Assembly (NCBI GenBank): GCA_963978895.1
Contig: OZ022241.1
Coordinates: 24,990,073 to 25,054,072, forward strand
DNA from: Erpobdella octoculata
Lineage: Eukaryota; Annelida; Clitellata; Hirudinida; Erpobdellidae
Length of the DNA: 64,000 bases
Direction of reading: 5' to 3'
A program made the translations under genes and the position numbers. The notes beneath the pieces were generated by a model. It was not told where the DNA came from. It did no database searches and saw only the letters and a program-made list of their open reading frames with translations. Numbering within the stretch: the first letter of the stretch is position 1; the number at the start of each line of letters is the position of its first letter. Shown here in pieces: positions 48,536 through 58,400 of the stretch.

Positions 48536-49229
48536 CACTAGCAGGGTTAGCCGGCGTTGCTCGGGGGGTTTTTAGAGTTTTTTTATCGTTTTTCTCTAGC
48601 TCCCGTTTAATTCCCCGTTTTCTTTCCCGCTCCCGGTAGCTTTCCCACTCCCGGTCGCTTTCCCGCTCCTGGTCACTTTCCCGATTCCGGTCGCTTTCCC
48701 GCCCCATCTACCTTTTAATAATTTGTAATAACGCGCAATCGGTCACATTATGCAAGACTGGGAAGCAAGTCATGGACTTCTTAATATTAAGAAATCCATT
48801 AGCAAGTAATGCCTGTTACGCAATTGTAAACAGTGCTTCGAAAACTTATGCAATGATCATGTATAGGCACTTTTGGCCCGGAAGGTTTTTTGGCCCCCTG
48901 AGCCGGAGGATTGGAGAAGGAGTCCAAACCTTCTTAAATTTTCCCCTTCTTAACTTTCCAGACCAAAAGTTCCTATGTACGACCATCGAAGGTAATTGCC
49001 TAATAAAATTCAAATTTTGTTTACGTAACAACGTTTGAAGGCTTCAAGCAACTTTTAGCAAATCTATTTTACGTTTTATGGGCTAAATTAAGTTATGAAA
49101 GAGTGGAAAAGAAAAAATTAGCGCGAGCGGGAACGGAAACGCGAGCAAGCGCGGGAAGGAATCGGGAGCAAGAGAGAAAAATGATAAAAAAACCTCTGAA
49201 AACCCCGAGCAACGCCGGGTAACCCCGCT
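48536..49229. mobile_element. Foldback element with GGGTTAGCCGGCGTTGCTCG ends
   Basis: The left end (GGGTTAGCCGGCGTTGCTCG, TTTTTTTATCGTTTTTCTCT, GCTCCCG) is repeated in inverse at the right end (GAGAAAAATGATAAAAAAAC, GAGCAACGCCGGGTAACCCC). Inverted arms extend roughly 100 bases imperfectly, and (TA)n lies outside both ends. The interior has CCCGCTCCCGGTCGCTTT-type repeats and no ORF of note. It is the two-ended form of the repeat seen single-ended at 6066 and 61066. Confidence 0.7.
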
Positions 49230-49339
49230 ATATATATATATATATAACTTTTATATCAGTGGCTTAAGTTCTATCATTGAATAGCTGGTTTTTTATCTTG
49301 TCTAGTTCAGTTCTGGCTAGCCACTATAAGATATGATAA

Positions 49340-49980
49340 GATAAGATAACGTTTATTATAGTGGTTTAGAAAACTTTAGGCCTATAGACAACCACTTCGA
49401 ATTAAAAATAAATAAATAAATAATAATAAATAGAATAATAAATAGAATAAAATAAAATAAATGAAAAATGATAATAATAGATATATAAACTACTAAAAAA
49501 TAAATAATTTGTATAAAAATCAGTATCCATGCCTGGATAGCGCTACTTTAAAAAATGTGGTAGTCTCAAATGCTACAGTGTCATCGTCCAAGTCATTCCA
49601 TATATTTACCACTCTAGAACTAAAAAAAACCTTTTTTATAGTATTTTCTTGTTTTATATAAAAGCTTGAATCTATGTCCCCTAGTGCTTTGAATCGGTGG
49701 TTGTTCAAAAAACATTGCTGGTGTTAAATCCTCTTTTCCTGTTATTATCTTGTAGGCTTCGATCAAGTTACCCCTACTTCTCTTTTTCTCTAGAGTTGTT
49801 AAGCCACATCGTTTTAATCTTTCTTCGTAAGGTAACTGGCTTAAATGCTTAATCAACTTTGTAGCCCTCCTTTGTACCTTCTTCAACACTACGATGTCCT
49901 TTTTTAAAACAGGGCTCCAAGCTTGTACACAATTTTCTAGATGTGGTCTTACCAAACATTTGTATATCCTGATAATTATT
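49340..49980 (-). pseudogene. CR1/L2-type LINE 3' fragment
   Basis: Minus-strand motifs in order: VRPHLENCVQAWSP, KKVQRRATKLI, YEERLKRCGLTTLEKKRSRG, NLIEAYKIITG, then in another frame TRGHRFK-type remnants and FFSSRVVNIWNDLDDD. This is the thumb and C-terminus of a CR1-like reverse transcriptase. A frameshift falls near 49700. The 3' tail ends in GATAA-type short repeats (about 49330-49350), as is common for such LINEs. The 5' end is truncated at about 49980. Confidence 0.8.
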
Positions 49981-50086
49981 TATGGTAGTATTTATGGTGT
50001 ATAGAATAATGATCTAATCATTTATTTGTGTATTTATCAAACAGCATAAAGTTTCGTTTCCAGCAAATAACTTTAATTTTTGAAAT

Positions 50087-50800
50087 CATGTCTGATGGAT
50101 ATCAGAGAAAACACGAGTCTGGAGCAGAAAAACGAAAAAAACCAGGAAAAAGAAGAACCATTAAAAAAAGATGAAGGGCTCTATACTGAAATATACATGC
50201 CTAAATAATGATGACAAGTCCAATAATGACACAACGGTCACGACAAATTCCTCAATAGCAGAAATATTGCCAAACAAAGCTGCCAAACAAAGTAAAACTA
50301 ATGTTATTTATGAACACCCAGAACAGATCAACCAGCCTAAAGATAAAAATCTTCAATTTGATGATCCAGATCCAGAACTAGCAGGCAGTGAAGATTTACA
50401 AATGAAGCAAAGCAATGAATGCAGCGTCAGTGATCCAGCTAATTGGAAAGTAAATGCAGATCTAATAAGTTATTATGCAGAAAATATCCATTCATATATT
50501 TAGAATGTGGTTTTCTTTCAATTGGTAAACAATTTGGAGACAAGACAAGATATGCACGCAAGGAATATTTTCTGAGAAAATTGACTAATGGAGAAGATGT
50601 TAAGAGAGATTGGCTTAGTTATTCTCCTTCAACAGTCAAAGTGTTTTGTTATGTGTGCAAGCTATTTGATTGCAAATATGGTGGCGTTGATGATTCTTGT
50701 AATCAATTTCAATCTGGTTTTGATGATTGGAAAAATGCAACTGCAAGGATTACCTTGCATGAGAAATCTAAAAACCATATTGCTGCTCCACCTAACTAAA
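50087..50800 (+). pseudogene. hAT/ZMYM1-like transposase N-terminal fragment
   Basis: Opens with MSDGYQRKHESGAEKRKK, shifts frame, then DPANWKVNADLISYYAE, and in a third frame the TTF-type zinc finger region: RDWLSYSPSTVKVFCYVCKL, FQSGFDDWKNA, LHEKSKNH. That is the family's N-terminal DNA-binding finger; the catalytic part is absent. After 50800 the sequence ends in hAT-like terminal DNA with GGGCCC and CCTAGGCACC motifs (to about 50935). Confidence 0.7.
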
Positions 50801-50944
50801 AAAATTTCTAATTAAAATAGTGATTGGTTTTGGAATTTTTTCGGCCTTTTTCTCTATTTTAATATAGGATTTTTCGTGGGCCCCTAACTGTTCGTAGGCC
50901 CTAGGCACCACAGTGCCTACTGTGCCTATTGGTTAATACGGGCC

Positions 50945-51205
50945 TGATATCAGGTGTGGGAAAACAATCTGCTTTGGTAAATGATTTACATGACTATAAT
51001 CTACAAAACAATGTGGGAAAACAATCTGCTTTGGTAAATGATTTACATGACTATAATCTACGCAAGTCTGACTCCTTCTTAATCTTTGGGGTTTTTACGG
51101 CACATACCAATGAACTAGTCATCGGACTCTAAGATGGAACAATAATGTGTTGTAGCATATCCTAGATTTTATTAAACACAGCTTTCTTAATGAGCTTTGG
51201 GGTTC
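50945..51205 (-). pseudogene. Gmr1-type RT remnant with 67-bp internal duplication
   Basis: The block aligns by eye with 37880-38100 of the Gmr1-like element (shared GGGAAAACAATC, GATTTACATG, ATAATCTAC, ACACAT/ACATACCA, CAGCTTTCTTAAT). A 60-70 base piece starting GTGGGAAAACAATCTGC is present twice in tandem. Heavily mutated; not coding. Confidence 0.6.
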
Positions 51206-51300
51206 TACAGTAGAACCTCTCTTATGCGACTTCTCCATTGCCACGTAAAATCGGTCGCATACGTGGGTGAGTCGCATAAGAGAAAAAGTCACATTTTTTC
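51206..51300 (+). mobile_element. Terminus of a pogo/Tigger-like DNA transposon
   Basis: ACAGTAGAACCTCTCTTATG at a TA-type boundary resembles ends of Tc1/mariner pogo-type elements. CTCTTATGCGAC is repeated inverted as GTCGCATAAGAG about 50 bases on. The other end was not found. Bases 51300-51740 show nothing else. Confidence 0.4.
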
Positions 51301-51741
51301 AGAATTACATATGCAGACAACAAAGAGTAATCAATAGTTATTTTTTTAAAATCAACTATTAGTCATATAAAAAAAGTTATGATTTAAAATAGTTCCAGAA
51401 TGTTTGTTGTTTTAAATTATTTAATATAACACTACACATCTCCAAAGACGCTTCAATGAGATGACTAGCTTGCGTACTGTTGTCGTGCTTACAAGCATAC
51501 TTAAAAGCCTATTAACATATTATAAAATTGCAGTTTGACTGCTAATGAATTCATCATCCGAATCTTTTGAATCAATGTCTTCAATGTTTTCCTCTTCTTG
51601 TTCAACCACAACATAATTATTAATCAGTTTGTTATGATGAAGTTCTTTTTAAAGGAAACATTAAATTTATATCAATGATTAAAATATTATAAACACATAA
51701 CAAAGTTGGTTTGGTCTGAACAACAGTATTGGTTACTGAAG

Positions 51742-52232
51742 AGTAGACAGTCCAAAAGAACGTAAAGGGTTCTCCAGCATCTGCACCAGAGCAACCAGCT
51801 GCACATTCAATTGCGCAGTTGATTCGTTTCAACAGTGTGAAGCGAAGTAGGGCCAACAGACCTCAGCACGTACGCCATCAAGCGAACCAGGAAACTCCAC
51901 TACCAGTTTACCTTAGATTGATGGTCCACAGCAACACTCAAAAAAGTCAGTTGTTGACAAGTTAAAATTCACTGGGGCTGAGCATATCATACGACCGTGT
52001 TCAGGAAATTGAATCTACATTGACAAATGACAGATGTAGCGCTTACCAGCGAATGGGTCACGTCATACCGAGCTGCCTGTCTGAAGGTGTCTTCAAGACG
52101 GCTGCGATTGACAACATTGATCACAATCTTTCTTCAGCGACGTCCACTGATTCCTTCCACCGATCAAGCGTTACAATAATTCAACTTCCGGATGCTCACC
52201 AAACCCTTTTAAAACCAACTTCAGGTTAACTC
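51742..52232 (+). pseudogene. Fossil of an uncharacterised dispersed metazoan ORF family (left part)
   Basis: The plus strand, across frames, reads HSIAQLIRFNSVKR, RHQANQETPLPVYLRLMVH, LSISYDRVQEIES, then FKTAAIDNIDHNLSSAT and DSFHRSS. From memory, closely similar segments (TAAVDNIDHN, SFHGTGISLFQ) occur in many predicted proteins of cnidarians, molluscs and fish that I know only as uncharacterised, often near mobile elements. Frames are broken. The gypsy element B has inserted at its right end; the continuation resumes at 56504. I assign no function. Confidence 0.5.
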
Positions 52233-52391
52233 TGTAGTAACTGTCTACCATAGACAAAAAAGAATTAATATAAATCACTGTTTCCGCTTTTATCGAATTC
52301 ACACTGTCAACTTGGCAATTTGATTCATTCCAAATAAATTATAACTTTTATCTTTCAGAAGCAAAAGAAGTCAACCTTTGTACACACTTCA
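52233..52391 (+). repeat. 5' LTR of gypsy element B
   Basis: Starts TGTAGTAACTGTC and ends ACACACTTCA. Very short for a gypsy LTR. AAATAAATTATAAC near the middle could serve as TATA and polyadenylation signals. Confidence 0.9.
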
Positions 52392-52416
52392 TTGGTTACC
52401 CCGACTTTGAACAATT

Positions 52417-55400
52417 ATGGAGTCACAAGCAGCATCAGTAACAATTAAACCGATTGCCTTCAACCCAGCCGAGGCACTGGCTTGGTTCAAGATAATGGAA
52501 GCGCAGTTTGCCCTCTCCAACATAACGGTTAGTTCTACTCGTTTTAATCATGCATTATCAGCTTTACCAGGTTCGGTGGTCATGTGCCTTGATGATGACA
52601 CTATCGAGGCAATGGACTACGATAAACTGAAGATCGAAGTTTTAGAACAGACCATGCCAAACAGAGCTGAACTCTTTGACCAGTTCTTTCAGAGCAACCC
52701 GTTAGTAGGCAGACCTTCCCAGCACTTACAAACAATGAAGAGATTAGCGCAACAAGTCGGAGCATCTGAAGAGATGGTTCGACACAAATTCCAGAAATCG
52801 CTGCCTGCGCATGTAGCTCTGATGCTTGAAACACAGAAAACTTTATCCCTGAAGGAGATTGGAAAACTGGCAGATGAACTGATTGCTATTTCGCCAGTAC
52901 AACACACTCAGGAAGTCCAGGAATCCTCACTGGACGTTGATGTCATCAGGAAACCCACCAAAACAACCACCTCTCTGGAGCCGTTTACGCCCGATCAACG
53001 ACCAAAGGTCTGTCGAGCACATATTTATTTTGGGCCAGAAGCAAAATCCTGTCGTCCGTGGTGCTTATGGCCAGACAAACGAGGGGCTCGATCCCGAAAT
53101 TCGTCCCCGATGTCTCGAAAAACAAGTCTCGGAAAACTGAAAGAGGCCGTCTCGGTTGCGACTATCGACGGTACCCCCACATTTTATGTCGCATTCGACA
53201 CAACAGTCAGCACCACACGCCATCACTTTAAGTTCTTGATTGATACCGGATCAGCGGTGTCAATAATACCCCCAGCAGCGTTGTCAAAAATGTCAGTTCC
53301 TATTCATAAGACTAATATAAGATTAAACACAGCTAACGGCATGCCACTAGAGGTTTGCGGAGAAGTGACATTGACGGTTAATTGCCAAGATCTCAGAAGA
53401 GAATTTACATGGACATTCATAGTGGCCGTTACCACACAACCAATACTAGGGGCGGATTTTCTAACACATCACCATCTACTAGTTGATTGCCGCAGTCGTC
53501 AACTTTTGGACACAAAAACGTCCCTCTCCACAGCCATGATAACAGCGGTTGGAAAGACCATTGCCCCAGTGTTTGACTGTCCTGTGAACATTCCTTCACC
53601 TGTTAAGACGTTAGTAGACCGTCACACTGCCTTGGTTGGTCATTGGCAGATCATTCACAATTCGCCTTCATCAATGACTCAACACACAATTGAACTAATG
53701 TCAAACAAACCAATCTCTTCTCGTTTCCGACAGCTCCCACCCGACAAGTTTGAGGCCGCTAAGCAAGAATTTGCAATATTGTTGAAAGCTGGAATTGTTC
53801 GTCAATCTAATAGCTCCTATTCCAGCCCACTGCACATGGTCCCCAAGAAAGACAGTCAATGGCGTCCCTGTGGAGATTATCGGAAACTCAACAGTATAAC
53901 TAAACCTGATAGATACCATCTACCAAGAATTTCTGACGTGACAAGCCGTCTCAGTGGTAAATCAGTCTTCAGCAAATTAGATTTAGTTAAAGCATATTAC
54001 AACATCCCAATCCATCCTGACGATGTTCCCAAAACAGCAGTGTCAACTCCTTTCGGTTTGTTTGAATTCACTCGCATGCCCTTTGGTCTCAGAAATGCGA
54101 CGCAAACATTTCAAAGATTCATGGATACAATTTTTCAGGATTTGTCATATGTTTGTGTATACATTGATGACATTTTAGTAGCCTCAACCAGTGACCATGA
54201 GCATTTAGACCATCTTAAAACAATTTTCCATCGACTGGAAGAAAACAATCTGCGAATCAACATCAATAAGTGTGTATTTGCTCAGAAATCTGTGGTATTT
54301 GTAGGACATAAACTTTCTTCGACCGGAGTATCTCCTCCCGAAGATAACACACAAGCCATCATCAACTTTCCAAAACCAAAAGACTATGCCGGTTTGAGAC
54401 GTTTTATTGGCATGATTGGATATTATAGAACGTTCATTCCTCATTTTGCCCAGATATCTGCCCCCTTATACACACTTTTGGGTAGCACTAATCAACGTAA
54501 TCATCAGTTAACGTGGGACACTTTTCAGTGCAAAGCTTTTGAAGATATTAAATCAGCTCTTGCAGGTTTGGCCGACCTTTATTACATTAGCAAGTCTAGT
54601 AACCTATACCACCTCGTTGCAGATGCATCTTCTTCTGCCATAGGCGCAGCCCTCCATCAAGTTGTTAATGGCAAGCCACAACCCATTGCTTTCTATTCTA
54701 AAAAATTGTCTAAAACAGAATTGGTATATTCTACATTTGACAGGGAACTTTTGGCTGCGTATTTAGCTGTCATTCATTTCAAACACATTATTGAAGGCAG
54801 AGAACTTCATTTGTTTACAGACCACAAACCATTATGCCAAGCTTTCCAATCCAGCAGAGACCAGAAGACCCACATGCAACAAAGACGCCTTTCTATCATA
54901 TCTGAATACGTCACTGAAATGCACTACATCAAAGGAGCTGAAAAGGTAGTTGCGGATACACTCTCCAGGCCGGTCAGTGCACTGCAACTTGAACACCCAG
55001 ATTTAGCAAGTATTGCCAAGGCACAGACTGAAGATCCAGAAGTACAGAAATGCAAGGACATTCTCACATCTCATCAACTTTCTGCAGATTTGTCAATCCT
55101 TTGCGAAACAAGTTCTATTTATCCCCGGCCATTTGTTCCCCAAGCCCAGCGAGAGTCAGTGTTTAGACACCTTCACAATATGGCACATCCAGGTATACGT
55201 GGATCTACCAATTTAATTGCAGCAAGGTATTTTTGGCCTAAAATGAAAGGGGACATCAAACAATGGGTCAACAACTGCCTAGATTGTCAAAAAGCAAAAA
55301 TTAATCGTCACAACAAAAGCATTCCAGAACAGCCTATTTACCCATTTAATGATCGCTTTCAAACAGTTCACATGGATATAGTGGGGCCTTTGAAACCTTC

Positions 55401-56319
55401 AAAAACACTTGGTTCTGCATACACCTCGGAGATGCAATATGTGGTGACACTTATCGATAGAGCAACCCGTTGGTTTGAATGCGTCCCTGTTTCCTCAATT
55501 ACAGCAACAACAGTTGCTGAGGCATTTTTAGCTCATTGGGTCAGTAGATTTGGAGTACCATTATGCCTCACTACGGATCAAGGTCGACAGTTTGAGAGTA
55601 ACCTTTTTAGTGCTTTATCTCACTCAATAGGTTTTCACAGACTTCGCACCACTGCTTACCACCCTCAGTCTAATGGCATGATCGAGCGATTCCACAGAAC
55701 ACTCAAAACAGCACTTACGGCTCGCAATGAAGAATGGCTCATTGCACTGCCAGTGGTGTGCTTGGCGCTAAGAGCTTTACCTACCGAACATGGGTTTTCG
55801 CCATTCACTGCCATGACCGGCTCGGACATTTTGATGCCACATGTTTTCTTTCACAAAAACACTCCTACTGCAAAAGAACAAATCGAAGCAATCCAGCAAC
55901 TCAACAAGCACATGCGGCAGCTTGACTTTACCTTTTTGTCCGAAGGAATTCACCATAATCGAACTATCCGCCCACATTCTAACACCTTACAACCTGGACA
56001 TTACGTGTGGCTACGAATTGACAGAGTTCGACAACCTTTAGAAGCCCCTTACCAAGGCCCCTACAAAGTTCTTGCAATTAAACAAAACATTGTAAAGATT
56101 GAGCTACCTGACGGATCTACCAGTTGTGTTTCATTGGATCGTGTCAAACCTCCTAAACTGCCAGTTTTAACGTCAACACCGGACACAAACACTCCTACAA
56201 TGCCCCTTTTTGACCAGCCAGCCAGTACACCTCCAGCCAATTCTTCCAACAATCTACCACGCACAAGATCAGGAAGACGAGTACAATTCAAACAACACCA
56301 GGATTTCATCTACTACTAA
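52417..56319 (+). CDS. Gag-Pol polyprotein of gypsy element B (1300 aa)
   Basis: A single fused ORF encoding all retrotransposition functions. Gag is followed by a CHCC finger (CRAH at about 53011, CRPWC at about 53050), the same C-x2-H-x9-C-x3-C spacing as element A and characteristic of CsRn1 rather than the usual CCHC. Protease is LIDTGSAVSIIP (about 53237). RT has FTRMPFGLRNATQTFQ and YIDDILVAS (about 54160). RNase H has VADASSSAIGAAL, REL and FTDHKPL. Integrase has the HHCC zinc domain (AHPGIRG, CLDCQKAK) and the catalytic D, D, E in HMDIVGP, TTDQGRQF and SNGMIERFHR. A GPY/F-like module follows (APYQGPYKV). There is no chromodomain and no envelope ORF. All catalytic residues expected are visible, so activity is plausible. 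Confidence 0.92.
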   Translation: MESQAASVTIKPIAFNPAEALAWFKIMEAQFALSNITVSSTRFNHALSALPGSVVMCLDDDTIEAMDYDKLKIEVLEQTMPNRAELFDQFFQSNPLVGRPSQHLQTMKRLAQQVGASEEMVRHKFQKSLPAHVALMLETQKTLSLKEIGKLADELIAISPVQHTQEVQESSLDVDVIRKPTKTTTSLEPFTPDQRPKVCRAHIYFGPEAKSCRPWCLWPDKRGARSRNSSPMSRKTSLGKLKEAVSVATIDGTPTFYVAFDTTVSTTRHHFKFLIDTGSAVSIIPPAALSKMSVPIHKTNIRLNTANGMPLEVCGEVTLTVNCQDLRREFTWTFIVAVTTQPILGADFLTHHHLLVDCRSRQLLDTKTSLSTAMITAVGKTIAPVFDCPVNIPSPVKTLVDRHTALVGHWQIIHNSPSSMTQHTIELMSNKPISSRFRQLPPDKFEAAKQEFAILLKAGIVRQSNSSYSSPLHMVPKKDSQWRPCGDYRKLNSITKPDRYHLPRISDVTSRLSGKSVFSKLDLVKAYYNIPIHPDDVPKTAVSTPFGLFEFTRMPFGLRNATQTFQRFMDTIFQDLSYVCVYIDDILVASTSDHEHLDHLKTIFHRLEENNLRININKCVFAQKSVVFVGHKLSSTGVSPPEDNTQAIINFPKPKDYAGLRRFIGMIGYYRTFIPHFAQISAPLYTLLGSTNQRNHQLTWDTFQCKAFEDIKSALAGLADLYYISKSSNLYHLVADASSSAIGAALHQVVNGKPQPIAFYSKKLSKTELVYSTFDRELLAAYLAVIHFKHIIEGRELHLFTDHKPLCQAFQSSRDQKTHMQQRRLSIISEYVTEMHYIKGAEKVVADTLSRPVSALQLEHPDLASIAKAQTEDPEVQKCKDILTSHQLSADLSILCETSSIYPRPFVPQAQRESVFRHLHNMAHPGIRGSTNLIAARYFWPKMKGDIKQWVNNCLDCQKAKINRHNKSIPEQPIYPFNDRFQTVHMDIVGPLKPSKTLGSAYTSEMQYVVTLIDRATRWFECVPVSSITATTVAEAFLAHWVSRFGVPLCLTTDQGRQFESNLFSALSHSIGFHRLRTTAYHPQSNGMIERFHRTLKTALTARNEEWLIALPVVCLALRALPTEHGFSPFTAMTGSDILMPHVFFHKNTPTAKEQIEAIQQLNKHMRQLDFTFLSEGIHHNRTIRPHSNTLQPGHYVWLRIDRVRQPLEAPYQGPYKVLAIKQNIVKIELPDGSTSCVSLDRVKPPKLPVLTSTPDTNTPTMPLFDQPASTPPANSSNNLPRTRSGRRVQFKQHQDFIYY

Positions 56320-56344
56320 CTCCGTCTCCTTAGGGGGGAACTAC

Positions 56345-56503
56345 TGTAGTAACTGTCTACCATAGACAAAAAAGAATTAATATAAATCACTGTTTCCGCT
56401 TTTATCGAATTCACACTGTCAACTTGGCAATTTGATTCATTCCAAATAAATTATAACTTTTATCTTTCAGAAGCAAAAGAAGTCAAACTTTGTACACACT
56501 TCA
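56345..56503 (+). repeat. 3' LTR of gypsy element B
   Basis: 159 bases, identical to the 5' LTR except for one C/A difference near the end (GTCAACC versus GTCAAAC). Confidence 0.9.
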
Positions 56504-56620
56504 ACTCCTTTGGAAGTCAAAAGCTCTAAATCTCAAAAGACGTGTAAAGGAACGACGAGAACTCTTTCAATGACAAACAGTAATCGTTAAGATATACGTT
56601 TGTGTAGTTTACTTTTATGT
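56504..56620 (+). pseudogene. Fossil of the uncharacterised ORF family (right part)
   Basis: Continues the ORF fossil split by gypsy element B, starting with the duplicated ACTC. No recognisable motif of its own; assigned by position. Confidence 0.35.
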
Positions 56621-56685
56621 ACATATGACATTTTCAACGTTAATTTAATTATGCTTTTCCTCGTCTGTGCGGGTCTTGTGAATAT

Positions 56686-56985
56686 AGTGAACTAGCAGTG
56701 CCCGTAGCGGCTTCGCTCGCATGAAATTAAAAAGTTTGAACCGTGCATCCATTGTAGAGATCAATTTTTTAGGTCTCGGCTCGGCCCGTCGACAACTTAG
56801 GCCAGCCCGTTTTAAAAACCCAAACCCCTGGCCCGGCACAGCCCGTCTGAATTAGGCCCGGCCCATTCTTACAGGCCTAGAAGTTCTATACACTTGATGA
56901 AAAACTTCGGCCCGTCCCACCTTGACTTCATGTTTGGCCCGTCCCAACTGAAGACCCTAAAATCACTAAAATCTATATATATATA
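56686..56985 (-). repeat. GGGCC-rich interspersed repeat, copy 2 (inverted)
   Basis: Reverse complement of 32570-32890: CAGTGCCCGTAGCGG, GCTCGGCCCGTCGAC, GAAAAACTTCGGCCCGTCCC. Ends at (TA)n near 56985. Confidence 0.7.
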
Positions 56986-56999
56986 TATATAAAAGAACA

Positions 57000-57850
57000 T
57001 GTCCTGACTGACTGATAATCAACGCCGAGCTCAAACGCCTCATCCTAGGAACGTGAAATTTGGAACTTATATTACTTTTATTGCGTAAGCATCCACTAAG
57101 AAAGTATTTTTGAAAATTTTGCTCTTGAGGGGAAGAAACTGGAAAACAAATTTTTTTCTAAAACAATGTATATCTCGAAAACCAAAAATGAGGAAATTTT
57201 GAAATTTGGTATATGGATTCTTCTTGAAAAATAAAAAGATACACGTTTCACCATTTTTGAAAATTCGGTTTCCCGGACCTCAAATGTGGGTTGGAAAATT
57301 GGGTTATTTCGTTTTTAAAGTAGCTGCTACTCAAAAACTGTGATGCTACAGGAGTAAAAATTAGTATTTAGTTTCTATTCCAAAAATAATGAAATACGTC
57401 TTTAACATTTTTTGAAAATTTGGTTTCCAAGACTTCAAATGTGGGGTGAAAAATAGGGTTATTTGTTTTTTAAAGTAACTGCTACCAAAAACTGTAAATA
57501 CCACAGATGTAAAAATTAGCATTTAGTTTCTATTCTAAAAATAAAGATATACGTGTTTTACCATTTTTTAAAAATTTGGTTTCCAGGACCTCAAATGTGG
57601 GGTGGAAAATAAGGTTATTTGATTTTTAATGTAACTGCTACTCGAAAACTGTAGATGCTACAGGAGTAAAAATTAGTATTTGGTGTCTACTCCAGAAATA
57701 ATGATATACGTGTTTTACCATTTTTTGAAAATTTGGTTTCCTGGACTTCAAATATGGGGTGGAAAATAGGGTTACTTGATTTTAAAATAACTGCTACTCA
57801 AAAATTGTAAGTGCTACAGATGTGAAAATTAGTATTTTGAGCTTTTCTGC
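57000..57850 (+). repeat. Minisatellite, unit about 155 bp, roughly four copies
   Basis: The landmark GGTTTCC, then CTTCAAATGTGGGGTG and TAACTGCTAC recurs at about 57268, 57421, 57579 and 57736. Each unit includes GTAAAAATTAGTATTTAG. The segment before the array (GACTGACTGATAATCAACGC) resembles the head of a dispersed repeat. A stub of the GGGCC repeat (TTATCACCGGACGGACGAGC) and a GCCGCCG-rich patch follow at 57878-57975. No gene. Confidence 0.75.
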
Positions 57851-58400
57851 CGGTTAAAAGTAGATGAGTTCAGTTTATCACCGGACGGACGAGCCAAGCC
57901 GTTATTTTAGGGTCTTCATACGGCCCTGCCTAGACCTCCTAGCCGCCGCCGGCCGCCGCCAAACTTTTTACAGCCGCCGTAAATCAGCCGAAAAAAAATT
58001 ACGGTTAGCCGAAAACGGTACGCCGAAAATCCGCTATAAGATTTCCGAACGCCAGCTTAACCTAGACCTTTTTTTACGTTTGACTCATTATAAAACTAAT
58101 TTTCAATGTAAAAGTGCAAAATCAACTATTATGTATACATTGGTGTGCAATGTTTAATTTCCTGAATTTCTTTCTGAAATCAATTACGTTGTCTAATTTT
58201 CATTTTATTATCTTTGCTTTACTTATTATCGCTACTGACAGACCCTTTAAAATAGGAATAAATTTAAGTATCACAATTGTTTTCTCGTGGTAACAAAGCT
58301 TCATTTATTATTTTCCAATAAAACTGCAAAACCATTCTATTGAGCCCGGTATACGATTTGGTGATATCGTAACATTGGTGATCAGAAGTAGGATACAAGA

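Larger units (their letters stand above)
52233..56503 (+). mobile_element. CsRn1-like Ty3/gypsy element B, apparently intact
   Basis: Two 159-bp LTRs differ at one position, and a 4-bp duplication ACTC flanks the element (52229-52232, 56504-56507). The primer-binding site TGGTTACCCCGACTTTGA follows the 5' LTR and resembles the tRNA-Trp type described for CsRn1. AGGGGGGAACTAC precedes the 3' LTR. The single ORF is uninterrupted. Near-identical LTRs and an intact ORF indicate a recent insertion. Confidence 0.9.
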
